Below are positions 8,448 through 19,216 of a DNA stretch of 53,058 bases, in pieces. The position numbers and the translations under genes were made by a program. Numbering within the stretch: the stretch's first letter is position 1; every line of letters begins with the position of its first letter. The stretch is from the NCBI GenBank assembly GCA_937949745.1, contig CALECM010000069.1, positions 1 to 53,058 of the forward strand, in the 5' to 3' direction. The notes beneath the pieces were generated by a model that saw only the letters and a list, made by a program, of their open reading frames with translations, did not search any database and was not told the DNA's origin. Origin of the DNA: an uncultured Bacteroidales bacterium. GTDB lineage: Bacteria > Bacteroidota > Bacteroidia > Bacteroidales > WCHB1-69.

Positions 8448-11400
8448 CTATTTATATTGATTTATAAATTGCTTTCTCTCATAAATTTCATGTCGCATTG
8501 CATCAGTTTCTCTCTTATAGATACTATTTAGACTAGGGTGTTGGAATAAGTGTCTTTCTTCATGGGCACCCATTCCATGTATATATTGCTCTTGAGATTT
8601 ATATTCATTTCCTGGAGTATTAACAAATTTTTCTAATCCGGAATCTCTAAATGCCTTATCATATTCATCATTCCTGTTGCCAGTACCGGAAAATACATTA
8701 TTTGGATCTATATTCATAATTGTAGAACTTCCCCCATCATTTATAAGAATCGCATTATTATAATCATTTTCTCCGGATTGATTATCAAAATCATAAGTAG
8801 ATATATAAATATTATTATTCTCTGCAATACCTCCTATTTTTGTGTATCCATCTTTTCCATCAACCTTATCATTAACAAACATGGCCTTATCTGTAACATG
8901 CAAGGTAAAAGTTTCTTTTGAATTTACCATTTTCATTACTCCTTTTGCTCCACTTTCGGTTGACATTCGGGATTGGATATATTTATCCGTTCCTCTGGAT
9001 AATGCTGCTTCTGAATAAGAAAATTTCTGTGTCTTCTTATCATAAGTTACTCCATCTATATCCCTTCCATCCGGGTCTATCAATATTATCGGATTATTGG
9101 CGCAGTATACATAAGGAGATAATGAAGGATATTTACTCGCCATCGGATCCACACTCAGCCAGATGCCCATATTAGAATCGTAGTACCGTGCGCCGAAATA
9201 ATGATAACCGGTTTCCGCATCTTTTTCTTTACCGCTGAAAGTATACGGCGTATTCCAGTTTCCGGAACGCTGGTCTACAAAAGTTTCTCCGAAGGGCAGA
9301 TAATTCATGTATTGGACAGGCTTACCGTCCTTATCCGTGATCCAGGAAGTAGAACCCAGATGGTCAGTATGATAATAATACAGATCTTTTTCGAGTTGGT
9401 ACTGCCCCACAAACCAGCGCAAATTTTCCAAAGCGTTATTGGCTATGGTACAGGTGCGTCCGATCTCCCGTTGAAAAATCTGGTTAAGTCTCGATAATTG
9501 AGGAGCCTTCTTAGCGGATATCTGTTGGGCCGTAAAATTATGATTTCTGAGATCCGTAAGTTTTCCGCCGCCGATCTTACTTACCACACGTTCCGTTCCG
9601 GCATAGATATGCTTGGTATAACCCTGCGGAGTAGCCACCAGATAAGGAGAGGTGTATAAGGTAGGCGTATTCAGATTATCAAAGTAGGTGAGCACCCCGT
9701 TCACATAAATTTGCTGCCGGTCACCGGTGAATTTATAAGTCCTCTCTCCCGCTGCATCATAAGCGTAATAACTATTATAGAAATTATCTCCCACTGCCAT
9801 CACACGGTTCATTTCTTCCCAATAAAGTTTTCTTTCCACCAGCAATCTTCCCGCAGAATAGACTTTCATATCAGTCATATTACCGTTGTAATCCCATATC
9901 AGATCCGTATAGGTTTCTCTTACAAGCATTCCTGCCGGAACAAGCCGGGTAGGCGTATTCTTATTTTCCGGATATCTATATTCTCCATAACCTTGGATAA
10001 TACGGTTTGATGATATATTATTTGTTTTCTTCACTAATCTTCCATTCAATTTATATTCCATATTGGTTGTAGCTGTTCGAATATCAGGAGCTGGTGAACT
10101 CACAGGGTTTGATACATCGATCGAGTGACTGGAAGAAGTTAAACGGTAGAGGTCATCATAAGTAAAAGAATTCGTATAAGCACCACCCATATTATAAGGG
10201 AAATTAAGCGCCGTATTTTCCACATTGAGTATATTGCTTACCCCGTCATAAGCATAGTTTACATCCTGCAAAAGATTACCGCCATCGTCGTAGCTCTTTA
10301 AATTACTTAATCTTTGAAGGTTATCATACGCGTATTGCGAAGAAGTGCCATTACCATAAGTTATGGACGTTTTCTTTCCGAATTTATCGTAGGTAATATT
10401 ATTCACATAATAAAATGTGGAAGCAAGATTGGTTTCAAATTTTACGCCGACATTATTTTTCAGATTTCCGCCTTTATCATAAAAATACAATACATTTTCA
10501 CCGTCGGGATAAGTCATCTGTTTAATCCGGTTCCAGGTATCATATTTGAATTTCATTTTAAAGGTAAAGGCATCATCTTCATTTGGAAGAACGAATGTTT
10601 TGTGGTGTTCCAACACTTCTCCCAATGCGCCGTAAACAAATTGCTGCCAACCGCTGCCGTCTTCAATTTGAATTACCCTTGCCCGGTTATTCTGCGTAGC
10701 ATCGTTTCCATAAGTATAATATACGTTATTGATCGGATTTTTCGGATATCTTATTTCCGTTAAGCGGTCATAATTATATTTATATCCAATATAATAATTT
10801 GCACTAACTTCACTCAGTAAATTGGTAGTCCGGTGCTCATACAAATTTCCGGCGGGATCATACGTATATATATCAAATCCGGCGTCAGGATGGCGGCGTT
10901 CGGTGCAAAGGCCGAGCAGGTTATAGGCATAGGTTGTCTTTAACCCATCCGGGTCGATACTCTCCAGGAGTTCACCCATCGCATTGTATTTAAAATAGGT
11001 GTTTACGGCAGAAGACCCTACAGAAGTCCGGACACGTATCTGAAGCCCTCTCAGATCCGTGTATGTATATACTCTTTTGTTATTGGCGTCGATTGTAGTC
11101 GTATAAAAACGATAATAGCTTCCGTCATGACCGAAACCATAAGTCATCTGGGTGACGGAACCGTCGGGAAGAGTAACGCGGGTCTGCCGGTCCAAAACAT
11201 CGTACGTATACATAGTGGGATTGACATTATCTAATGCCGTATTAAAAGTAGGTTGCGGACGCTGGTCCGGGTTTTGCGAATTGGCCGGAATGGTTTCCGT
11301 GACGGGATAATACTGGGAAGTAACCCTGCCGTAAGTATCATAATTAGCCCTGCCGCTTACGCTGCTGTATTCCGTTCCGTTAATTTCTATATCTTTCTTG

Positions 11401-14400
11401 GTCTGGATAACTCGCCCCAACGCGTCGCAAAAGAGTGTTGTGGTCATAGGATTGGTATTTTGGAAAGAATCATAGTGATATGTCACTGCCCAGGCCCTGA
11501 CGGAGGAACCTACGGAAGGAAGATGGTTTACGCCACGATCCAGCCAATAGTAAAATTTCATCGTATAATCGGATTCGTAGGGTCCTTTCACGCTGGACAA
11601 ACGGCCGCGCCAGTCATAGGTATAAGTAATCACGTTGTTGTTAATATCCGTGGTGGTCAAAGGTTTTCCCCATTTATAATCATAAGTCGAGTAAGAGTTA
11701 TCTTCAAACGGATATTTCCTTACCCGTACCGGGTATGCATAAACCTGGGTATCGTAATAGTAATAATATACCAGCCTTTGTCCGGCATGATTTTCCGGCA
11801 ATGTTACTTTTGATACATTTCCCCGTGTATCATACGTATAATTATATACTGAAAATCTTGAGGTATTTGCGATATTATTAATGCTTAAAGTAGCTACTTT
11901 TCCTTTGTTGTTCAATTCGCATTTACGGTGGCGTAATATATTTCCGTTATAATCCCTTACCGTTATGACCTGCGGAACTCCTACCACGTATTTATTATAC
12001 GTATCCGGATGATATTCAATTTTACTGATCAGATCGTCGCCAAAATCGGCATTATCACCGAAATTCGTATAAGCCACAATATTACCATAACGACCATATT
12101 CATAAAGTTTCCGGGTTATGATAAGCGGACTGGTCTGAGCTTCGTAATATTTAACGATCTCTTCGCGCAATGCCGGATACCCGATACCACTGCAAAAATC
12201 ATCCTCGTCGATCACCTGTCCGGTATTGAGGTTATGCAAAGCGTAATTGTAAAATTTCTCCACATATTTCTTGATATTCGCCGCATTTGTCGAATAGTTG
12301 GTCAACAGTTCATAATATTTCAATCCTTTGCGGATAAAATCTTCATTATGATATTTCTCCGTCGTAACGCGGTAAATATTAGTGGTAGAAGTTACACTCG
12401 CAGTACTGCGTTGTTTGGTAACCACTTCTTCGAATCCAAGGCTGGTTTTCTCGTAACGCTGGTAACGGGGGTTTTTATATTCGAAAGTATAATACTGGTT
12501 GTTGGATCCGTCGCCGCTGTGTCCGTCGAAAATATTCAATGACGACATGGTCCACATACGACTCGGGCACTCGTAACTGTTTTCCGAAAGTTTATAATCC
12601 ACCTGGAACTGTCCTTTGGCAATATTGGTTACCGATTTCAATAAATTGGTTTTTCCGGTTTGGTTATATCGTACACTAATCTGGTCATCACCATTGGCAG
12701 TTACATAATCGGGCAAGCCGTCGCCATCCATATCGATGAACTGAGTCAGGGTTTTATTGATACCCCAACTGCCACCGCCTTTCGGATTGACCATAAATTT
12801 CAACAGTACAAACCATACCGGAATAGTGAACCCGAAACTTATCGCTCCGTTAATGCCGCCGGAATAGCTTTCCGAACTAAAAATCCGGGCATTGGTCAGA
12901 AGGGTTACCGGCGCGCTGAAATCACCTTCGGCAATATTATAATATACCCGTATTGTATTATTATACGCTTCAAGTCTGTCAGGCAGACCATCTCCATTGA
13001 TATCCATAAACACTACGGTGCTGTTGTTGGTACTGCCGTTGGAACTCAGACCTCCTGAAAAACTTGTACCTCCGAGATTGAATGAACCACCTATGTTAAC
13101 TCCGTATGAATCGGAGTGGTCAGCTTTGATGGTATAGATCGATTTCATTTCCGACCGGAACATGTATCCCAGATTAAGATGGTAAGTTCCGTCATCGGCT
13201 ACTTTATCCGGTAATCCGTCACCATTGATATCTATCCACGTACAGATTCCTTTGCTATCGTTTTCACCCGTACCTGCACCGGCATTACCTGTCGGTATAA
13301 TTTGGCTTTGACCTTTTTTAGTAGTAGATTCTTTCTTGGCACTACTGAAAGAGGCGCCAAAATTACTACCGGTACCACTATATTTACTGAATTCGGATTT
13401 ATATTCCCGTCCGGTATTCGGTTGGAAATTATTCCGGAGATAGTGCCCTTTAACCAAAGATGACAATCCGCCCTGAGGTTGCGAATAATTGATATCATAT
13501 TCGGTAATTACATCCGGATATCCATCACCGTTCATATCCATATAATCGGTCTTGATCGTTACTTCTCCATTATTTTCAGTAGTCCCTGCACTTCCAAATA
13601 AAGCTCCGTTACCCCGTGATTTCGCTTTATTAACGGATTCACTCATTTTGATCACTGCCATCGGGCCTACATCCCCTATCGGATAGGAAGGAAGTGGAGA
13701 ATGCTCCAGACCGTTCCCCATAAAACTATGGCTGGTAGCCGTAAAATTATTCCTGATCACCGACGGGTAAGTATTACTTAACGTATCGGCGGTTACATAA
13801 CTGATATTCCCGTATCCTATCCATCTGTTATAATAATAATCCGGATCCATCATCAGGAAAACTTCTTCTTCATAAGGATGATTCGCAAACACTTCCGGAT
13901 TTTCAGTAGCTTCCCGGAAATTTTCGGATAATTGCAGGAGATTTTGGTTAATAGGCGTGGTATACTGTCCCGTTTCATTCAAATAATTGAATTGTCCCCA
14001 GTTACGGTAAAGATCTCCAAAAATCGCGTCTCCTTCTTTCTGCATCGTATGCACACCTGAATACCTGACATAATTATTTATATTATAGTAGGCAGTGGTA
14101 ATGTTCGACGCTACTACATTATTGCGACAGTAAAGATCGAAATAATAGGTTTGTCCGGCGGAAAGCGTTATACTGGCGGGCAGGTTGACCGTATTGTTGC
14201 CATTGGATAAATTGGCGGTATGTTCCAAAACCACACCATTGGCATTTTTAATACTTAAAGTATAAGGTGCGGTTCCCGATGCGCCGGCCAGATATACTCT
14301 AAGAGAAGAAATAGTTGTATTACTGGTATAAGTATAGGTGCGGGTAGGCAATACCGGTTTCGGATAATAGGTAAAATACGGGATCATTTCATAGATGATA

Positions 14401-17400
14401 TTGGGACGGCTCTGTCCGTAATCTCCGTTATTTACCTCTACATTTTCCGTGGTGGAAACATAGAACAGATCGGTTTTCCATTTGATGGCCTGCCAGTCCA
14501 CATTGGTATTACTTACCACTTCGATCCAGATACTGTCTCCCTGATTTACACTGATATTCCCGGAATTTAAAACCACATTACTGACAATTCCCTGTTGAGG
14601 CGGATAATTACTGATGGCGGTTATTTCCGTACCATTCTTATAAGCTTTAAATTTTACCGCACTGCTCAACGGATGCAGAATATCCAATACACTCTCTATT
14701 TTTACCTGTCCCTCAAAAGGCATATAATATTTACGTTTAGGATTGATCAGGAAATCTTTTGATGCGTTAAATACATATATTTTTTTGCCGTCGGCATCTG
14801 TGGCCGTATTACTGGGAGAACCGCCTGTCGCCGAATGATACGTTATTTCAGGTGTCCAGTGTATTTTATCGTATTTACGCTGCTTTAGGGATTCGAGCCG
14901 GAAGTATATCCTTTCCCCACGGCTCACATTCATGGATCCCAATGAAATATTATAGGAAGTACTGTCGGGATGCGGATTCAGATGAGCGGTATAAATAATA
15001 TTATTCCCTTTTTGAATCGACACCTGTAATCCGTCGGTCACTTCATTGAAGCGGCGTAACTCCATAAGATTCTCCGTCAGGGTAACGGGCGCATTGATGG
15101 AGATGGTACCCGAATAAGGCGCTATCCACATTTTGACCAGGTCATGTGTCGGATAAAATTCCCGTTCTTCAGGTACATATGTTGTATCGTAACGAACCTG
15201 GTCTTTATAGATGAACGGGGTCACCACCATCCTGCCGGGGCGGAATATTTCACGGGTTATGGGTTCTCCGACAGAGATCTGGCCTGTTCCCGGACCGCCG
15301 CCCGGATTTTCACCATCTACCGAACCCATTCCCAGATCAGGGCAAAAACCGCCTTCACTTTGTATACTTTCAGGACTGGTCAATTGAAAAGTAGGCACTC
15401 CATTCACTAAATGATTAAAATACACGTAGCCGTCCTGCACGATATCCGGCAAACCATCCGCATTCACATCACTGATATAAACCGTAGTGGAACTTTTTGT
15501 TTTGCTGGTATTCCCGGAACGGGTTATACCGCCTACGATATGGGCTTCCCATCCCCAGTCGTTACTGGAACTGGTTTCTTTCAGGAACAGGTTCTCCCTT
15601 AATCCGGTTAAAGTAACGGGTGCAGAGAAACTATACACTCCATTCACCAATTGCTGTTTCCGGTATCTCAATTCTCCATTACGGTTACGAAAAACCTTAT
15701 CGGGAAGACCGTCCCCGTCCATATCGATTAAGGTGATAACACCTTCCATATCCGACTGGCTGTACATATAATTACCTCCTCCTGTTAATGATTTATTAAA
15801 AGGCAATCCTATTCCCGCGGTCGCACCTCCTCCAACATTCCATCCCACTGTAGAAGATCCTCCCAAAGCGGTCACCTGCCGTGTTAATCCCGGCGCTACC
15901 AAACCATTGGCACCGGGATCAGAGCCTGTGGAAATGGTAACCGGATTACCGAACATATTTGCAGGAGCCGTATAATATTCAAATGCATGCGTTTTGATGC
16001 TATTATTACCAACATCACAACCACAATTGGAAGCAGTACTATTAAAACATTCAGGCTCCAATTCCGCGATTCTTTTGAGTAGATTCTTGGAAAAAGCTCC
16101 CGTTTCATAGCAAAACCGGTATTGTTTAAACACTTCATTATTATAAGATATTTTAATGTCGTTTAATAAATAACGGTCTACTTCCTTGAATCCGAACCGG
16201 CCGTTACTGGTAGGAGTATAATTCATTTTGCCAACAAACGCGATACGGTATTTACCCAGGGTACTTGTCCCATAACCGGTATAAGTAATTTCTTTAGGAT
16301 ATATCCATCGTTCCTCGTTGGCAGTCGAAACATTATAGGTATAATAGACAAAATTATCGTACAGGTCCCGGACTTCCGTTAATCCCCATTTGGCAATATT
16401 TCCCAAATGATCCGTCAATACGGCATTGGGATCCAATGCATTAGTCCCCAGTTTTTTCCCGTAAAAATAACGTACCCCGTTTTTGTCGGTGACCTCCCAC
16501 CAATAATTGCGGGGAGAGGTTCCGTGACGGACAATTTTCTGGAAACTACCTTCCACGCGTTGACAAAACTCAATATCTCCCTGCATACGATCGATCCACT
16601 CCGCACGGTGCGGGAGGGGATTATATCCTTCTCCGTTTTTACTGATCAATTGTTCTCCATTTAACAGATAACCTTCACTTTCTTTTTCCAAATCGTAGTG
16701 AGGTACTCCCCAACGGGTTTCCACAGTGATCATGGAAATAGTCAGATTCCATCCTAAACCCAGCCAGCCATTACCGCCGTCGCTACTATAACTGACTGCC
16801 AAATTGGGTTGCATTCCCTGACGACCGGCCGGTATGTCAATCGGATAACTTAGGTTCACTGTTCCGTTATTATTGGGACTGGGCGGTTGCATTAAACTAA
16901 GTTCCGTCAACGGGTTGGCGGCTTGTATACCACTCATGGTGGTCGGCGTATACGCTTGTGTTTCCGGCATTTCCGGAACTTTTATGATCGCGTTGATAAA
17001 ATCGGTAAAATGGTTCACCCTGGATATTACCAATTCATTGGACCAGTCTATCGAATCCCGTTCCAGTACCATCCATTTTTTAAACTGTTCGTCATAATAA
17101 TAGGTTCTGATATCCTCTTCCACATAACCGACCGGTAGTAAACTCCTGTCATATGGTAAAAGAATCTGGATATCCTGTTCAAACAACATTCCGTGCGGCA
17201 ACATTTCATAGCCGGAATGATATCCGGTTACATTGACCATTCCCGCATCCAAAGGTGGTATTTCATGAGTATTTAAGCCCTGGATCAAAAGCCGGGTCTC
17301 TTTTTTTACGCTTCCGGGAGCTCCTGTCAGACCGGCTTTCCCCAGTCGTATTTCAAAACCGGATTCCGCGAACGCCACCTGTTCTACCATAGAAGTATGG

Positions 17401-17660
17401 CCTACTTCCCGTGAAGACGAATAATCAGGTATGGTTAAACGAGGATTATTTTTCACCGGTAAAACAGCAATTTCCGGAATCCTCTGTTTCTCCGGTAAAA
17501 GTTCTTTTTCATCCGGCTGGGAAGCTCCTTCCTGAATATTAAAATGATACCCGCTGTAATATTGCGGAGAAACATGGTGGTCCCTTGGAACTTCAATACT
17601 AAGCAGAGAGAGCAAAAACAACAGTAAAACGGTACTTATTTGCAAGTGATATATTTTCAT
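8448..17660 (-). CDS. Giant secreted SpvB / FG-GAP / RHS-repeat protein with C-terminal metallopeptidase-like tip
   Basis: 3070 residues. An N-terminal signal peptide is followed by an SpvB/TcaC-like domain from about residue 265 (YPIDIPAGRQG... GWLGLGWNL). Six FG-GAP/VCBS-like calcium loops of the form D-x-(N/D)-x-DG-x-PD lie between about 645 and 1645. YD/RHS repeats run from about 1880 to 2750, and the RHS core lies near 2763-2862 (HTDHLGSTSW, GARYYDS, DPDGRD). The last 205 or so residues are a variable tip containing HEERH at 3033-3037 and a downstream Glu at 3051, typical of zinc metallopeptidases. The tip DNA is AT-rich: lines 8701-8820 have 29 G+C of 120, against 30 of 60 in 9241-9300. 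RHS proteins of this architecture resemble toxin-complex B/C shells that encapsulate a released C-terminal toxin. No immunity gene follows; metG is next. It lies 38 bases after a T9SS protein and is probably co-transcribed with it. It lacks its own T9SS tail, so its final export route is unclear. Confidence 0.92.
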   Translation of the reverse strand: MKIYHLQISTVLLLFLLSLLSIEVPRDHHVSPQYYSGYHFNIQEGASQPDEKELLPEKQRIPEIAVLPVKNNPRLTIPDYSSSREVGHTSMVEQVAFAESGFEIRLGKAGLTGAPGSVKKETRLLIQGLNTHEIPPLDAGMVNVTGYHSGYEMLPHGMLFEQDIQILLPYDRSLLPVGYVEEDIRTYYYDEQFKKWMVLERDSIDWSNELVISRVNHFTDFINAIIKVPEMPETQAYTPTTMSGIQAANPLTELSLMQPPSPNNNGTVNLSYPIDIPAGRQGMQPNLAVSYSSDGGNGWLGLGWNLTISMITVETRWGVPHYDLEKESEGYLLNGEQLISKNGEGYNPLPHRAEWIDRMQGDIEFCQRVEGSFQKIVRHGTSPRNYWWEVTDKNGVRYFYGKKLGTNALDPNAVLTDHLGNIAKWGLTEVRDLYDNFVYYTYNVSTANEERWIYPKEITYTGYGTSTLGKYRIAFVGKMNYTPTSNGRFGFKEVDRYLLNDIKISYNNEVFKQYRFCYETGAFSKNLLKRIAELEPECFNSTASNCGCDVGNNSIKTHAFEYYTAPANMFGNPVTISTGSDPGANGLVAPGLTRQVTALGGSSTVGWNVGGGATAGIGLPFNKSLTGGGNYMYSQSDMEGVITLIDMDGDGLPDKVFRNRNGELRYRKQQLVNGVYSFSAPVTLTGLRENLFLKETSSSNDWGWEAHIVGGITRSGNTSKTKSSTTVYISDVNADGLPDIVQDGYVYFNHLVNGVPTFQLTSPESIQSEGGFCPDLGMGSVDGENPGGGPGTGQISVGEPITREIFRPGRMVVTPFIYKDQVRYDTTYVPEEREFYPTHDLVKMWIAPYSGTISINAPVTLTENLMELRRFNEVTDGLQVSIQKGNNIIYTAHLNPHPDSTSYNISLGSMNVSRGERIYFRLESLKQRKYDKIHWTPEITYHSATGGSPSNTATDADGKKIYVFNASKDFLINPKRKYYMPFEGQVKIESVLDILHPLSSAVKFKAYKNGTEITAISNYPPQQGIVSNVVLNSGNISVNQGDSIWIEVVSNTNVDWQAIKWKTDLFYVSTTENVEVNNGDYGQSRPNIIYEMIPYFTYYPKPVLPTRTYTYTSNTTISSLRVYLAGASGTAPYTLSIKNANGVVLEHTANLSNGNNTVNLPASITLSAGQTYYFDLYCRNNVVASNITTAYYNINNYVRYSGVHTMQKEGDAIFGDLYRNWGQFNYLNETGQYTTPINQNLLQLSENFREATENPEVFANHPYEEEVFLMMDPDYYYNRWIGYGNISYVTADTLSNTYPSVIRNNFTATSHSFMGNGLEHSPLPSYPIGDVGPMAVIKMSESVNKAKSRGNGALFGSAGTTENNGEVTIKTDYMDMNGDGYPDVITEYDINYSQPQGGLSSLVKGHYLRNNFQPNTGREYKSEFSKYSGTGSNFGASFSSAKKESTTKKGQSQIIPTGNAGAGTGENDSKGICTWIDINGDGLPDKVADDGTYHLNLGYMFRSEMKSIYTIKADHSDSYGVNIGGSFNLGGTSFSGGLSSNGSTNNSTVVFMDINGDGLPDRLEAYNNTIRVYYNIAEGDFSAPVTLLTNARIFSSESYSGGINGAISFGFTIPVWFVLLKFMVNPKGGGSWGINKTLTQFIDMDGDGLPDYVTANGDDQISVRYNQTGKTNLLKSVTNIAKGQFQVDYKLSENSYECPSRMWTMSSLNIFDGHSGDGSNNQYYTFEYKNPRYQRYEKTSLGFEEVVTKQRSTASVTSTTNIYRVTTEKYHNEDFIRKGLKYYELLTNYSTNAANIKKYVEKFYNYALHNLNTGQVIDEDDFCSGIGYPALREEIVKYYEAQTSPLIITRKLYEYGRYGNIVAYTNFGDNADFGDDLISKIEYHPDTYNKYVVGVPQVITVRDYNGNILRHRKCELNNKGKVATLSINNIANTSRFSVYNYTYDTRGNVSKVTLPENHAGQRLVYYYYYDTQVYAYPVRVRKYPFEDNSYSTYDYKWGKPLTTTDINNNVITYTYDWRGRLSSVKGPYESDYTMKFYYWLDRGVNHLPSVGSSVRAWAVTYHYDSFQNTNPMTTTLFCDALGRVIQTKKDIEINGTEYSSVSGRANYDTYGRVTSQYYPVTETIPANSQNPDQRPQPTFNTALDNVNPTMYTYDVLDRQTRVTLPDGSVTQMTYGFGHDGSYYRFYTTTIDANNKRVYTYTDLRGLQIRVRTSVGSSAVNTYFKYNAMGELLESIDPDGLKTTYAYNLLGLCTERRHPDAGFDIYTYDPAGNLYEHRTTNLLSEVSANYYIGYKYNYDRLTEIRYPKNPINNVYYTYGNDATQNNRARVIQIEDGSGWQQFVYGALGEVLEHHKTFVLPNEDDAFTFKMKFKYDTWNRIKQMTYPDGENVLYFYDKGGNLKNNVGVKFETNLASTFYYVNNITYDKFGKKTSITYGNGTSSQYAYDNLQRLSNLKSYDDGGNLLQDVNYAYDGVSNILNVENTALNFPYNMGGAYTNSFTYDDLYRLTSSSHSIDVSNPVSSPAPDIRTATTNMEYKLNGRLVKKTNNISSNRIIQGYGEYRYPENKNTPTRLVPAGMLVRETYTDLIWDYNGNMTDMKVYSAGRLLVERKLYWEEMNRVMAVGDNFYNSYYAYDAAGERTYKFTGDRQQIYVNGVLTYFDNLNTPTLYTSPYLVATPQGYTKHIYAGTERVVSKIGGGKLTDLRNHNFTAQQISAKKAPQLSRLNQIFQREIGRTCTIANNALENLRWFVGQYQLEKDLYYYHTDHLGSTSWITDKDGKPVQYMNYLPFGETFVDQRSGNWNTPYTFSGKEKDAETGYHYFGARYYDSNMGIWLSVDPMASKYPSLSPYVYCANNPIILIDPDGRDIDGVTYDKKTQKFSYSEAALSRGTDKYIQSRMSTESGAKGVMKMVNSKETFTLHVTDKAMFVNDKVDGKDGYTKIGGIAENNNIYISTYDFDNQSGENDYNNAILINDGGSSTIMNIDPNNVFSGTGNRNDEYDKAFRDSGLEKFVNTPGNEYKSQEQYIHGMGAHEERHLFQHPSLNSIYKRETDAMRHEIYERKQFINQYK

Positions 17661-17698
17661 AATATTGGATTTTTAATTATTGATAAACAGAGAAAAAA

Positions 17699-19216
17699 TT
17701 AATTGACGATCATTTTCATATTTTTCTTCTCACCGCCACTTTCAATCTCGAAAAGATATTGGCCACGTGTGGATACTTCGCCTTCAAAACGGTAATCGCT
17801 ATTTCCTTTACCGTTCATCTCCCTCAACACTTTTCCCTCGATCGTTAATAACCTTATCACCACATCCCTTATTTCCGGATATCGGATCATTAAAGTATAT
17901 TGGCCGTAATTAGGATTCGGATACAACAAATACTCACTTCCCCTGCACTCTCTATCGGACAGGCTCAGGCTCAACCGTTCTGCTTGTTCTTGTGTGGTTA
18001 TTTTTTTCTGTGGTTCATCGGTAAGGATTTCATCAGCAACTATCTCTTCTGCCCGATCTACTATAAAACAAAACAGGTCTTTGCCATTTCCGTCAGTATC
18101 CCATTTAATATCATGAAAATAGACAATGCCGGCACTATCGATCCTGGTGGGAACATAATATTCCAACTTCTTACCGGAAAAATCTCCGGATCCGCTCCTG
18201 TCAATTACTAATCTTACTTCGTCAGCGACTACTTCCCAATCCGATATATCCATTTTTAAAAAAGTAGAAAATCCGGAAGCCGTTTGCCCATGAACCTTAA
18301 CCAAAGATCTCCCGTAAACCTCTACCAAATTTCCTTCAATAGTCAGATTTTCCGTCTGATCAAAGGACAATTTTTCATTACCTATCATTAAAAAATCTCC
18401 TTCATTCATTCTATTGGGATTCATTTCATTGGTACGATAGTAATCACCCAGACCAAATACCATTTTTCCGTTCATTCCCATCGATTGGCGCTGATCGAGA
18501 CCCGGAAGGCTATCTTTTCCCAATCCGATAATTGAAGCGGAATATATTTTATCCGTTTCATAATCCCATATTTTTTCACCCGTACTACTGAAATAGTCAC
18601 TTTCTATCAAGGTTACACCGTACTTTATGGCAAGATAAGATGCCCAGCACAGCAAAGATTCTTGTGGTACGGAGGAATCGAAAAAGAGGAATTCCGCTAA
18701 TAAACCGTTAAATAAAATATTGTCATAATGCCCGATCTTGATACTCCCCTTTCCAGAGGAATCCCAGGATTGCGACAGGCTGTTGATTACCCCGCCTTCA
18801 CGGTTAATATTTTCATACGTGATTTCGCTGTTGCTATTCAGGATACGACGGGAAGTAAGCCCCAATTGTAGGCCATTTTCCTGTTTCAACTGCCATAAGC
18901 CCTGCTCGGTCATGGCATCATCCACTTTATATACCAGCATCGTAGTTACATTACGGCTGTTAAATGTGATCTCCGGAATATCCACTTCATCACCGCCTTT
19001 CAATACCAATGCCGGATTAAAATTCAGGTAATCCGGAGTTTGTCCGGAATGAATCGCATGGTGACCATGGCCCGATATATCCGACCAGGTTTTCCCTTTT
19101 AAATAAGAAGCTTCACCTTTAAGCCAAACATCCGGCCAAACCAGAGTTTCGGATTGCGAATTGCAGTAATAGATCGCACTTAGCAATATACTGCATAAAA
19201 TAAGGATTTTTTTCAT
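17699..19216 (-). CDS. LamG-like / DUF8202-like secreted protein with T9SS type A sorting domain
   Basis: 505 residues from the ATG at 19216, which is followed at once by a clear signal peptide (MKKILILCSILLSAIYYCNSQ). An upstream in-frame start at 19279 would add 21 residues ahead of it and is rejected. Residues about 25-180 resemble a concanavalin/LamG-type sandwich with a decorating ADDED-like strand set. The segment with SYLAIKYGVTL and the following GLGKDSLPGLDQRQS matches the DUF8202 family as I recall it, often seen next to RHS proteins in Bacteroidota. The last 80 or so residues (LLYPNPNYGQYTL...MKMIVN) are a T9SS type A sorting tail. It lies 38 bases upstream of the RHS gene on the same strand, suggesting a paired surface system. 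No promoter box was found in front of it. Confidence 0.82.
   Translation of the reverse strand: MKKILILCSILLSAIYYCNSQSETLVWPDVWLKGEASYLKGKTWSDISGHGHHAIHSGQTPDYLNFNPALVLKGGDEVDIPEITFNSRNVTTMLVYKVDDAMTEQGLWQLKQENGLQLGLTSRRILNSNSEITYENINREGGVINSLSQSWDSSGKGSIKIGHYDNILFNGLLAEFLFFDSSVPQESLLCWASYLAIKYGVTLIESDYFSSTGEKIWDYETDKIYSASIIGLGKDSLPGLDQRQSMGMNGKMVFGLGDYYRTNEMNPNRMNEGDFLMIGNEKLSFDQTENLTIEGNLVEVYGRSLVKVHGQTASGFSTFLKMDISDWEVVADEVRLVIDRSGSGDFSGKKLEYYVPTRIDSAGIVYFHDIKWDTDGNGKDLFCFIVDRAEEIVADEILTDEPQKKITTQEQAERLSLSLSDRECRGSEYLLYPNPNYGQYTLMIRYPEIRDVVIRLLTIEGKVLREMNGKGNSDYRFEGEVSTRGQYLFEIESGGEKKNMKMIVN

Noticed and set aside
7713..8531. 272-codon plus-strand ORF opposite metG
   Set aside because: It is antisense to the strongly conserved metG, has no family resemblance, and its translation is Arg/Ile/His-rich as expected of a shadow.
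9711..13058. Several 100-190-codon plus-strand ORFs inside the RHS gene
   Set aside because: They are antisense to continuous RHS repeats and are low-complexity Ile/Phe/Arg translations of the complementary strand.
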